Notes under the pieces: generated by a model
The model's database searches: none
Told to the model about the DNA's origin: nothing
The model's input: only the letters and a program-made list of their open reading frames with translations
In this document: piece after piece, positions 56,352 through 64,000 of the stretch
How positions within the stretch are numbered: the stretch's first letter is position 1
Layout: every line of letters begins with the position of its first letter
DNA from: JAVBMU01 sp031551755
GTDB taxonomy: Bacteria; Actinomycetota; Actinomycetes; Actinomycetales; Cellulomonadaceae
DNA length: 64,000 nt
Reading direction: 5' to 3'
Assembly (NCBI GenBank): GCA_031551755.1
Contig: JAVBNE010000024.1
Location: forward strand, 1 to 64,000
Made by a program: the position numbers and the translations under genes

Positions 56352-57031
56352 CGTTCCCGACCAGCATCCTGCACGTCGACGTGCCAGTCGACCCAGATGC
56401 GCCGACGGCACGGCAGTGGGTGCTCCAAGAGCTGACCAACCCCGAGTACGACAGCCGGCCGAGCCTGCTGGAGCGCCTGATCGAATGGCTCAATACGCAC
56501 TCCTTGAGCGGTGTGGGCGGTCCGGGCACCGGGTGGTTGTCTCTCGTCATCGTGGTCGCGGTCATCGCCCTCGTGGTCGTCGCCCTGCTGCTGGTCGGAC
56601 CCATCCGCCTGCGGAGCCGTGCCAAGGGCTCTGCTCGGCTCCAAGACCTCGACGATCACCGCAAGGCCAAGGAGCTGCGGGCATCCGCCGAGGCGGCCGC
56701 GGCGGTCGGCGACTGGTCGACCGCCGTCGTCGAACGTTTCCGCGCGGTGGTGCGCGGGCTGGAGGAACGCACCATCATCGACGAACGGCCCGGCCGGACA
56801 GCGGACGAAGCGGCGGCCACCGCCGGCAAGCAACTGCCCGACCTGGCGACCGGTCTTCGAAGCGGTGCGTTTGTCTTCGATGGCGTCTCTTACGGAACTG
56901 AGCAGGCCGGCGCCCACGACTACGCAAAGATGCGCGAACTCGACGAGCAGGCGCAAGGCGCGCGCAGATCCACCGACACGCTCCAGGGCGAGCCGGTCAC
57001 CGCGCGTACCTCCGGATGGGAACAGTCATGA
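56348..57031 (+). CDS. DUF4129 domain membrane protein
   Basis: 227 residues from ATG 56348. A Trp/Leu-rich amphipathic start (WVLQELTNPEYDSRPSLLERLIEWL) precedes one membrane helix (LSLVIVVAVIALVVVALLLVG, about 66-86). The C-terminal cytoplasmic domain (KELRASAEAAAAVGDWSTAVVERFRAVVRGLEE, RTADEAA) matches DUF4129, usually fused to or beside transglutaminase-like and DUF58 proteins. Overlaps both neighbours by 4 bp. Confidence 0.85.
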   Translation: MTFPTSILHVDVPVDPDAPTARQWVLQELTNPEYDSRPSLLERLIEWLNTHSLSGVGGPGTGWLSLVIVVAVIALVVVALLLVGPIRLRSRAKGSARLQDLDDHRKAKELRASAEAAAAVGDWSTAVVERFRAVVRGLEERTIIDERPGRTADEAAATAGKQLPDLATGLRSGAFVFDGVSYGTEQAGAHDYAKMRELDEQAQGARRSTDTLQGEPVTARTSGWEQS

Positions 57032-58272
57032 CGGTTCCCGCACCCCCGTTCACGCCGACGCCGGTCTCGCCTCGCCTCACCGAGTCGAGCAACGATGTGG
57101 GCATGATCGGCGACGGATCGACTGTCGGATCACGGTCCCGGTCACGCTGGCGTCGTGTTCGTTGGCCGATCATCGTCCTCGGCACATTGGTCCTCCTGGG
57201 CGTCGTGGTCGTCTTCGCGCGCCCACCGGCATCCCACACCGACCGGCGGTTCGATCCCAACAGCCCCGAACCACAGGGCTCGAAGGCGATCATCCAGGTG
57301 CTGTCCCGACAGGGGGTGCACATCACCCAAGCCACTTCGGTGACCGACGCAATGAGGGCCGCAAAGGCCGGCACCACCTTGGCCGTCCTCGATGACGGCA
57401 CGATGTCCGCGGCCGACCGGGACGCCCTACTCAAGTCGCCCGCGGACCTGGTGCTGGTGGAGCCAGGAGGTGATCTCATCAACGGGGCCACCGATGGAAA
57501 AGTCGCTGTGGAGCAGCCCTGGATCACCGTCAGCGAAGTCCGCACAGCGAATTGCGACGATGTCGATGCCCAGGCGGCCGGGTCCATCACGACCCGCGAG
57601 TCCGGGTTCATCGTCGACTCCGGGGTGACCGCATGTTTCCCGGAGCCGGGATACGCGGAGTACAACTCATTTGTCACGCTCCGATCCGACGACCGCACGG
57701 TCACAGCGATCGCGGACGGCACACTGATGACCAACGGCTCAGTCGCGCACGAGGGGAATGCCGCGCTCGGGCTGCGTGCACTGGGCAAGCACGAAGAACT
57801 CGTCTGGCTCTACCGTTTCGACGCAGATCCGCAGGCCACGGCCGAGAACAGAAGCGGCGGTGTCATGCCCGAGCAAACACCAACCGTGCTGCTCTTCCTC
57901 GTGGCCCTGACCGTGGTCATTGCCCTCTGGCAGGGGCGGCGACTCGGCCGCCTGGTCAGCGAGGAACTGCCCGTCGTCGTGCGCGCCTCGGAGGCCACCA
58001 TCGGGCGTGGGCGCCTCTATCGGCGGACGCAGGCCCGGGGGCACGCCGCGGCGGGTCTACGGGCCGCATCCGCAGACCGCATGGCCACCCGCCTCGGGCT
58101 ACCCCGGTCCGCCGGACCGAACCAACTCGTGGACGCCTGCGTGCGAGCCACGGGTCGCACCACCCAAGACATCACCGAGAGCCTGTACGGACCACCCCCC
58201 GCCGATGACGGCGCGCTCCTGGAGCTCGCCCGACACCTTGACCGGATCGAGAGCGAGGTCTACCACCAGTGA
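57028..58272 (+). CDS. DUF4350 domain membrane protein
   Basis: 414 residues from ATG 57028. A short basic N-terminus leads to a first helix (WPIIVLGTLVLLGVVVVFA, about 45-63), an extracytoplasmic DUF4350-like domain (NSPEPQGSKAIIQVLSRQGVHI, DLVLVEPGGDLI) and a second helix near 290 (TVLLFLVALTVVIALWQ), then a cytoplasmic tail. DUF4350 proteins sit with MoxR and DUF58 in actinobacteria; function unknown. Overlaps the DUF4129 and MoxR genes. Confidence 0.83.
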   Translation: MTVPAPPFTPTPVSPRLTESSNDVGMIGDGSTVGSRSRSRWRRVRWPIIVLGTLVLLGVVVVFARPPASHTDRRFDPNSPEPQGSKAIIQVLSRQGVHITQATSVTDAMRAAKAGTTLAVLDDGTMSAADRDALLKSPADLVLVEPGGDLINGATDGKVAVEQPWITVSEVRTANCDDVDAQAAGSITTRESGFIVDSGVTACFPEPGYAEYNSFVTLRSDDRTVTAIADGTLMTNGSVAHEGNAALGLRALGKHEELVWLYRFDADPQATAENRSGGVMPEQTPTVLLFLVALTVVIALWQGRRLGRLVSEELPVVVRASEATIGRGRLYRRTQARGHAAAGLRAASADRMATRLGLPRSAGPNQLVDACVRATGRTTQDITESLYGPPPADDGALLELARHLDRIESEVYHQ

Positions 58273-59453
58273 CGTACGACCCCGGCGCACCCGTGCCGAC
58301 CCAACCCCAGCAGCCGCTCGACCCCGTGCGCCCCTACGCACCACTATCGTCCGCCCCCATGCCTGGGACGCCGTCAGCCCAGCAAACTCAAGCAGGGCAA
58401 GTGCCTGCAGCACAGGTGCAGCAGATGCCCGCACAGCAGGCCCCGGGGACACCAGCCCCCGTGACTCCCCAAGCCCCCGCGCCCGTGGCCGCCGAGGAGA
58501 GAGGCGCCGACCTGCGCGCCGCGCTCGCCGGTGTCCGCACGGAGGTCGCCAAGGCCGTCGTCGGCCAGGACAGCGCGGTCACCAGCCTGCTCATCGCGCT
58601 GCTGTGCCGGGGTCATGTGCTGCTCGAGGGTGTGCCGGGGGTCGCCAAGACCCTGCTCGTCCGCAGCCTTGCGACCGCACTGCACCTGGACACCAAGCGG
58701 ATCCAGTTCACCCCCGACCTGATGCCTGGAGACGTCACGGGGTCCCTCGTCTATGACGCGCGGACCGCCGAGTTCTCCTTCCGCGAGGGGCCGGTGTTCA
58801 CCAACCTGATGTTGGCGGACGAGATCAACCGGACCCCACCCAAGACACAGGCCTCGTTGCTTGAGGCCATGGAAGAACACCAAGTCTCGGTGGACGGCAC
58901 GCCCCGGCCGCTCCCCGACCCGTTCCTGGTGATCGCCACCCAGAACCCGGTCGAGTACGAGGGGACCTACCCCCTCCCGGAGGCTCAACTCGACCGGTTC
59001 CTGCTGAAACTGATCCTGCCCCTGCCCGAGCGCGAGGCCGAGATCGAGGTACTCCGACGGCACGCCGCCGGGTTCAACCCGCGCGATCTCAAGGCTGCCG
59101 GCGTTCGTCCCGCGGTGGGAGCGGCGGATCTGGAACGTGCGCGAGCCGAGGTTGCGCAGGTCTACATCGCCCCGGAAGTACTCGGCTACGCCGTCGATGT
59201 CTGCCGGGCGACTCGGCACTCCCCGTCGCTTTCTCTCGGCGTCTCACCACGCGGCGCGACCGCACTACTGGCCACCTCGCGGGCCTGGGCCTGGCTGAGC
59301 GGACGGTACTTCGTGACTCCGGACGACATCAAGGCATTGGCCCACCCCACGCTCCGGCACCGGATTCAATTGCGGCCAGAGGCCGAGCTGGAGGGAGTGA
59401 CCGCCGAGAGCGTGCTGGACACCGTGCTGGCCTCGGTGCCCGTCCCCCGATGA
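58269..59453 (+). CDS. MoxR-family AAA+ ATPase
   Basis: 394 residues from a GTG at 58269. A Pro/Gln-rich N-terminal extension (1-75) precedes the AAA+ module: Walker A EGVPGVAKTLL, Walker B MLADEINRTPPKTQ, sensor 1 IATQNPVEYEG, and the C-terminal lid. MoxR ATPases act as chaperones that insert metals or assemble complexes with VWA/DUF58 partners, which here is the next gene. Confidence 0.93.
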   Translation: MTYDPGAPVPTQPQQPLDPVRPYAPLSSAPMPGTPSAQQTQAGQVPAAQVQQMPAQQAPGTPAPVTPQAPAPVAAEERGADLRAALAGVRTEVAKAVVGQDSAVTSLLIALLCRGHVLLEGVPGVAKTLLVRSLATALHLDTKRIQFTPDLMPGDVTGSLVYDARTAEFSFREGPVFTNLMLADEINRTPPKTQASLLEAMEEHQVSVDGTPRPLPDPFLVIATQNPVEYEGTYPLPEAQLDRFLLKLILPLPEREAEIEVLRRHAAGFNPRDLKAAGVRPAVGAADLERARAEVAQVYIAPEVLGYAVDVCRATRHSPSLSLGVSPRGATALLATSRAWAWLSGRYFVTPDDIKALAHPTLRHRIQLRPEAELEGVTAESVLDTVLASVPVPR

Positions 59454-59502
59454 CGACGCACGGCTGCGTCTATGGTGATCGATCGTTGCGCGGAGGACTG
59501 AC

Positions 59503-60795
59503 ATGGCGCTGACCTGGCGGGCGGTCGTGCTGATGGCCTGCGGCATCGTTCCCGTCCTGTTGGTGCCCGTACCGGGCACGGTTCTGTTGTGGCTGTCGGC
59601 TGTCGCGCTGGTGTGCTTCGCCGACGCCGCACTGGCCGCTTCCCCACGGCGGATCGGTGTCCGGCGTGAGGTGCCTTCCTCGGTGCGGTTGACCACGTCG
59701 ACCACCTCACGGTTAGTGCTCACCAACCTGTCCCGGCGCACCCTGCGGGCCACGGTGCGCGACGCCTGGGTACCCTCGGCCGGCGCCGAGGGCAATCGCC
59801 ATGAGGTCACGGTGGCTTCCGGTGACGGGACGCGTGTGGTCACCCCACTGTTGCCGACTAGACGGGGCGACCGCCGGGCCGACCGGGTCACCATCCGGGC
59901 CTACGGACCCCTGCGGCTGGCGGCCCGCCAGGCGTCGATTCCGGTCGAGGGGCGGCTGCGTGTGCTGCCCGAATTCGCCTCACGCAAACACCTGCCCAGT
60001 CGGCTCGCTCGACTCCGGGAAATGGACGGCCGCACCGCCGTACAAGTCCGGGGCGAAGGCACAGAATTCGACTCTCTGCGCGAATACGTGATCGGCGACG
60101 ACGTCCGGTCGATCGACTGGCGCGCGACCGCCCGCCGCAACGATGTCGTGGTCCGTACCTGGCGGCCAGAACGTGACCGCCGGGTGCTGATCGTGCTCGA
60201 CACCTCCCGCACCTCCGCCGCGCGGATCCAGGACTCGCTCCGATTGGATGCCGGAATCGAGGCCGCGCTGCTGCTGTCGGCATTGGCGGACCGGGCGGGC
60301 GACCGAATCGAGCTGATCGCCTTCGACCGGTCCGTCAAAGCCCGGGTCGCCGGCGCTGCCGGACCACGGCTGCTCCCGGCGATGGCCGACGCCCTCGCGG
60401 TCGTCGAACCGGCCCTGGTGGAACCCGACTGGCCCGGCATCGTCGCGGCTGTCCAGGAACGCCTGTCCCAACGCGCCCTGGTGGTGCTGTTGTCGACCCT
60501 GGACGCGAGTTCGGTTGAGGGCGGCCTCCTGCCGGTGATCGGACAGCTCTCGGCGATCCACCAGGTCGTGGTCGCTGCCGTGGCTGATCCCGAGGTCGAG
60601 GAACTACGCAATGGCCGGGAGAGTTCAGCTGAGGTCTACGATGCGGCAGCGGCTGCCCGGGTGACCCTGGAACGCACGGCGGTCACGACAGTGCTGCGGC
60701 GCCGGGGAGTCGAGGTCGTGGATGCGACTCCGGAGGAACTGGCCCCTAAAGTGGCCGATACTTATCTAGCACTGAAGGCGGCTGGTCGACTATGA
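59503..60795 (+). CDS. DUF58 domain protein (MoxR partner)
   Basis: 430 residues, ATG 59503. Two hydrophobic helices near the N-terminus (VVLMACGIVPVLLVPVPGTVLLWLSAVAL), a beta-rich region, then the DUF58 core (EGTEFDSLREYVIGDDVRSIDWRATARRND) and a VWA-like segment (RRVLIVLDTSR). Works with MoxR in membrane or cell-envelope processes; exact role unknown. Its stop overlaps the 33-codon gene that follows. Confidence 0.9.
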   Translation: MALTWRAVVLMACGIVPVLLVPVPGTVLLWLSAVALVCFADAALAASPRRIGVRREVPSSVRLTTSTTSRLVLTNLSRRTLRATVRDAWVPSAGAEGNRHEVTVASGDGTRVVTPLLPTRRGDRRADRVTIRAYGPLRLAARQASIPVEGRLRVLPEFASRKHLPSRLARLREMDGRTAVQVRGEGTEFDSLREYVIGDDVRSIDWRATARRNDVVVRTWRPERDRRVLIVLDTSRTSAARIQDSLRLDAGIEAALLLSALADRAGDRIELIAFDRSVKARVAGAAGPRLLPAMADALAVVEPALVEPDWPGIVAAVQERLSQRALVVLLSTLDASSVEGGLLPVIGQLSAIHQVVVAAVADPEVEELRNGRESSAEVYDAAAAARVTLERTAVTTVLRRRGVEVVDATPEELAPKVADTYLALKAAGRL

Positions 60796-60893
60796 ACGAA
60801 CGCGAACAACGGACCCGGCGAGTGGCGATCATCGTGATCTGCGCACTCGCGGCGACCTTCGTCATTCCCGCAGCGGCGATCCTGCTGGGCTAG
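60792..60893 (+). CDS. Short single-helix membrane protein (33 aa)
   Basis: ATG 60792 overlaps the DUF58 stop (ATGA), the same junction type used throughout this operon. A charged head (MNEREQRTRRV) leads into one hydrophobic helix (AIIVICALAATFVIPAAAIL) and ends LG. The overlap, topology and position at the operon end argue that it is translated. No family recognised. Confidence 0.6.
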   Translation: MNEREQRTRRVAIIVICALAATFVIPAAAILLG

Positions 60894-60927
60894 CGACCTG
60901 GGCCGGTGGCGAGCACGAACCTTGGCT

Positions 60928-61926
60928 TCAGCCGGCTACCGGCTGCACATCACCGCGTTCACGGGCGTTCATATCCCCGGTCTCCCCCGCCCGGACCGCT
61001 CGTCGCCCCAACACGATCGTGTAGACCCAGAATCCCGCGAGCGCCAACGCCCCGATCGCGATCTTGAGCCACCACGGCATCCATGACGCCTTAAGGCCCG
61101 TCACCTTGCTCTCGATCAGTCCCGCGACCGACAAAGCCAGCGCAAGCCCGATCGCCACCGTGATCAGGGCACGACCTTCCTCAGCGAGCGCCCGCCCACG
61201 CGAGCGGTGACCGGGGGCGATCACGGCCCAGAAGGTCTTGAGGCCTGCCGCCCCGGCTGCGAAAATCGAGGTCAGTTCGAGCAGGCCGTGGGGCAGGATG
61301 CTCTTCAGGAAGACATCCAGGGCACCGTAGTGCCCCATCATCCCGCCGACGGATCCGACCTGGACGGCATTGCTGTAGAGCACAAGCGCAGGCCAGACAC
61401 CTGTGATCCCCAGCCCCACACACTGGGCGGCGATCCATGCGTTGTTGGTCCACACCATGGCGCCGAAACTCGACTTCTGGCTGTAGTAGGCGGTGAACAT
61501 GTCATTGACGTACCTCTCACGTTCACTCGGCGTCCCCATTGCCGCCAAGGCGTCCGGGTTGGTCGCTACCCGGAACCCGACCACCAATGCAATCGCCACG
61601 CAGATGATCGTGACCGCGACGGTCCACCAGCGGATTCGATAGAAGGCGGCCGGTAGGGTCACCCCCAGGAACCGCAACACGGTTCGCCAAGCTGGGTCGT
61701 GGGCACCCCCGATCTTTGCGCGGGCCCGGCTCAACAGCAGGGATAGGTCGCTGATCAGTGACGGATCGGGTGCGGTGGAGCGCACCGTCGACAGATGCGT
61801 CGCGACGGTCTGGTAGAGACGCACCAACTCGTCGGCCTCCGCGCCGTCCAGGCGACGCTTTCCGCACAGCTCGTCCAGGCGGTTCCACTCACCCCGGTGC
61901 ACGGAGCTGAATACGTCAATATCCAC
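60928..61926 (-). CDS. Stage II sporulation protein M-like membrane protein
   Basis: 332 residues from a GTG at 61926 (VDIDVFSSVHRGEWNRLDEL); the 61989 start is less likely. SpoIIM-family (DUF95) membrane protein: cytoplasmic N-terminal domain to about 100, then several helices (TVAVTIICVAIALVVGF; AAQCVGLGITGVWPALVLYSNAVQVGSVGGM; GLLELTSIFAAGAAGL). The organism need not sporulate; such proteins sit with RDD and DUF58/MoxR genes in many actinobacteria. Divergent from the RDD gene and convergent with the MoxR operon. Confidence 0.88.
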   Translation of the reverse strand: MDIDVFSSVHRGEWNRLDELCGKRRLDGAEADELVRLYQTVATHLSTVRSTAPDPSLISDLSLLLSRARAKIGGAHDPAWRTVLRFLGVTLPAAFYRIRWWTVAVTIICVAIALVVGFRVATNPDALAAMGTPSERERYVNDMFTAYYSQKSSFGAMVWTNNAWIAAQCVGLGITGVWPALVLYSNAVQVGSVGGMMGHYGALDVFLKSILPHGLLELTSIFAAGAAGLKTFWAVIAPGHRSRGRALAEEGRALITVAIGLALALSVAGLIESKVTGLKASWMPWWLKIAIGALALAGFWVYTIVLGRRAVRAGETGDMNARERGDVQPVAG

Positions 61927-61995
61927 GGGCGCTACCCTGCCATATGCTGGGCACCGGCCCCCAGCCCGACCATCGAAGAAACGGAGCACCGTGTC

Positions 61996-62814
61996 GTGCG
62001 AGAAGGAATCCTGATCGGCGAAGGTGTCGTCCTGGACGCCCGGCCGGCCTCCTTCGTCACCCGCTTCCTCGGCGGGTTAGTCGATGTAGCCGTGATCTTC
62101 GCCGGGTTCATGCTCATCTCGATTCCCTTGAACTACTTGCCGAACTCGATCGACGAGAACTGGCTCGTAGCCCTCGGCATCTTCCTCGCGGTGCTCGCCA
62201 TGGTCCTCGTTCCCATGACGGTCGAGACCCTGACCCGCGGCCGGTCCGTGGGCAAGCTCGCGACGGGAACCCGCGTGGTTCGCGACGACGGTGGCCCCGT
62301 GTACTTCCGGCATGCCCTGACGCGGGCCTTGGTGGGCGTGGGCGAGCTGTGGATGACGCTCGGCTCGGTCGCGATCATCGCCTCCCTGTGCAACAGCAAG
62401 GGCAAGCGACTCGGCGACATGGTGGCGGGCACCTACGTCATCCGGGTGCGCGGTGTGCAGCCCACATTCGCCCCGCTGTTCATGCCATCGATGCTGGCGG
62501 GTTGGGCCGGTCAAGCCGACATCCGGCGGCTGCCCGACGGTCTTGCCCTCTCAGCCCGCCAGTTCCTCGGGCGCGCGGCCGGCCTCAATCCCGATTCCCG
62601 CCATCGCCTGGGTATCGAACTCGCCGCGAGGATCGAGGAGTACGTCGCTCCCGGGCCTCCCCCGGGCACCCATCCGGAACTCTTCCTCGCCGCGGTCCTG
62701 TGTGCTCGCCGGGATCGGGAGTGGGCGGCCTCGCAGCAGATGCAAAAACTCGCCGGTGAGCAGGCCGCCCTGTTGCGCCGCTTGCCCTACGCAGTGCCCG
62801 ACACGCGGCACTGA
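61996..62814 (+). CDS. RDD family membrane protein
   Basis: 272 residues from a GTG at 61996 with GGAG upstream; the frame is open to 61795 but overlaps the SpoIIM gene. RDD domain: DARPASFVTRFLGGLVDVAVIF with the R-D pattern, VETLTRGRSVGKLATGTRVVRDDGGP and RLGDMVAGTYVIR. Two to three helices fill residues 15-140; the C-terminal half is cytoplasmic. Function unknown; the usual partner of SpoIIM-like genes. Confidence 0.88.
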   Translation: MREGILIGEGVVLDARPASFVTRFLGGLVDVAVIFAGFMLISIPLNYLPNSIDENWLVALGIFLAVLAMVLVPMTVETLTRGRSVGKLATGTRVVRDDGGPVYFRHALTRALVGVGELWMTLGSVAIIASLCNSKGKRLGDMVAGTYVIRVRGVQPTFAPLFMPSMLAGWAGQADIRRLPDGLALSARQFLGRAAGLNPDSRHRLGIELAARIEEYVAPGPPPGTHPELFLAAVLCARRDREWAASQQMQKLAGEQAALLRRLPYAVPDTRH

Positions 62815-62868
62815 GTGCGCCCACCTGGGCGGTGTCGGTCTCCCCGTTCTCTGCCAGTCCCGGTCGCG

Positions 62869-63543
62869 CTACCCGGCTGCTTCCCCGCCGCGCAGATAGC
62901 GCAGCACCGCGAGCACCCGACGGTGATCACCGGAATCGGGCGCAAGGCCGAGTTTGGTGAAGATCGCGGTCACGTTCTTCTCGACGCCACCCGCCGACAG
63001 ATGGAGGCTGGCAGCGATCGCCGCATTGGACCTGCCTTGAGCCATCAGATCCAGCACCTCGGTCTCGCGCTGGGTGAGCCGCGCGAGACCGTCATCGCCT
63101 CGCGACGAGGCCATGAGCTGAGCAACCACCTCGGGGTCGAGCACGGTGTGTCCCTCCGCGATCCGGTTGAGCGCATCCATGAACTCGCCGACATCCGCCA
63201 CCCGGTCCTTGAGCAGATAGCCCACGCCCTGGGCGCCACCGGCCAGCAGTTGTGCGGCATAGCGGGTCTCCACGTACTGGGAGAACAGCAGCACCCCCAC
63301 TCCGGGATGGGATGCGCGCAGATCCAGCGCGGCCCGCAGCCCCTCATTCGTCCAGCTCGGTGGCATCCGGATATCCACGATCGCCACATCCGGCGGCGTT
63401 CCAGCCGCCACGAGTCCCGCGACGGTCGACCGGAGCTCCTGCGCATCCCCGACCGCCCCTTGCACCTCGTGACCGCGTCGAGAGACCAACGCGACCAATC
63501 CGTCGCGCAATATCGCGGAATCTTCGGCAATCACGACACGCAT
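62869..63543 (-). CDS. NarL/LuxR-type response regulator
   Basis: 224 residues, ATG 63543. Receiver with acidic pair IAEDSA, phospho-acceptor Asp in VAIVDIRMPP and LLKDRV; C-terminal LuxR helix-turn-helix (LTQRETEVLDLMAQGRSNAAIAASLHLS). It pairs with the histidine kinase 25 nt upstream. Target genes unknown. Confidence 0.93.
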   Translation of the reverse strand: MRVVIAEDSAILRDGLVALVSRRGHEVQGAVGDAQELRSTVAGLVAAGTPPDVAIVDIRMPPSWTNEGLRAALDLRASHPGVGVLLFSQYVETRYAAQLLAGGAQGVGYLLKDRVADVGEFMDALNRIAEGHTVLDPEVVAQLMASSRGDDGLARLTQRETEVLDLMAQGRSNAAIAASLHLSAGGVEKNVTAIFTKLGLAPDSGDHRRVLAVLRYLRGGEAAG

Positions 63544-63568
63544 CCGCGCTCCTTAGTGGCGATGCCCG

Positions 63569-64000
63569 CTAGTTCTGTGCAGGCAGGGTGACGGTCACTA
63601 CCGTAGGGCCCCCGGTCGGGCTGGTGAGCACGAGGTCACCGTCCACGGCCCGGATGCGGTCGACCAAACCACCCAGCCCCGAACGGTGACCCAAGGCATC
63701 CGGTTCGGCGATCACCGCGCCACCGCGACCGTCGTCGCGCACCCGCAACCGCACAGTGGCCCCGTCACGTTCGACCACGACCGTGATTCCGGTCGCCCGG
63801 GCGTGTTTGACCGCGTTGGTCACCAGCTCGGCCACGCTGTAGTACGCGATCGTCTGGACGGCCGGCGCCATGACGGCGTCGTCGTCAACCACGACCGTCA
63901 CCGGCATCGGAGTGCGGGCGGCCAGAGTCTCCAACGCGACGGCCAGACCGTCATCGAGTGCGGGCGGGTGGATGCCGCGGGCCAATTCGCGCAGTTCGAC
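63569..64000 (-). CDS. NarL-type sensor histidine kinase, C-terminal part (runs off the window)
   Basis: The last 144 codons are present and the frame continues past 64000. ELARGIHPPALDDGLAVALETLA is the tail of the HisKA_3 region; the ATPase core shows the N box ELVTNAVKHA, RVRDDGRGG and RSGLGGLVDRI. Partner of the response regulator at 62869-63543. The sensory region lies outside the window. Confidence 0.9.
   Translation of the reverse strand, partial: VELRELARGIHPPALDDGLAVALETLAARTPMPVTVVVDDDAVMAPAVQTIAYYSVAELVTNAVKHARATGITVVVERDGATVRLRVRDDGRGGAVIAEPDALGHRSGLGGLVDRIRAVDGDLVLTSPTGGPTVVTVTLPAQN

Overview
The window is almost entirely high-GC actinobacterial chromosome. I favour Actinomycetota, probably near Propionibacteriales. 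The evidence is the run argS-lysA-hom-thrC-thrB-rho, the mtrA-mtrB-lpqB operon, a fused multifunctional 2-oxoglutarate decarboxylase (kgd), a 24-residue bL37 ribosomal protein, a SigH/RsrA-type pair and LAxTG sortase signals. The first 1.4 kb does not fit. A sulfatase with a Ser-type active site, an EFR1-type flavodoxin/ferredoxin and the last ~75 codons of rho read as Bacteroidales. The break falls inside a block of rho conserved in both groups, so an assembly chimera (about 1640-1712) is the best explanation.

Layout: 1-1.7 kb, Bacteroidales-like end. 1.4-13.3 kb, threonine/lysine/arginyl-tRNA block on the minus strand (rho, thrB, thrC, hom, lysA, argS, MFS exporter), interrupted by a plus-strand thioester-domain surface protein. 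13.4-18.1 kb, accessory region: tRNA-Arg(CCG), a delta-60-repeat surface protein, a CYTH-like protein, a secreted protein whose signal peptide is split by a G14 tract, a 56-residue membrane protein and an IS1380-type remnant. 18.1-25.5 kb, VanY-like peptidase, two CNNM/CBS proteins, a two-component system and an ABC-2 exporter. 25.8-32.3 kb, kgd, aldo/keto reductase, aldose epimerase and SGNH hydrolase. 32.4-34.9 kb, PadR/DUF4097 operon with a double palindromic operator, divergent from bL37. 35.2-40.8 kb, sigma/anti-sigma pair, ferritin, DoxX, aroA, rsgA, hisN. 40.8-43.9 kb, a lower-GC two-gene island: a lipoprotein followed by a lipase-helical protein resembling the staphylococcal TilA/TslA type VII toxin system. 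44.1-55.0 kb, secA, AlkZ-like protein, hpf, comF, lpqB, mtrB, mtrA. 55.1-62.8 kb, MoxR/DUF58/DUF4129/DUF4350 membrane operon with SpoIIM and RDD genes. 62.9-64 kb, NarL-type two-component pair, cut by the window end.

The accessory content is mostly cell-surface biology: two sortase substrates, a possibly phase-variable secreted protein with a candidate partner, and a putative contact-dependent lipase toxin with its immunity lipoprotein. The housekeeping genes form tight operons with many 1-4 bp start/stop overlaps. No CRISPR array, rRNA or prophage was seen.
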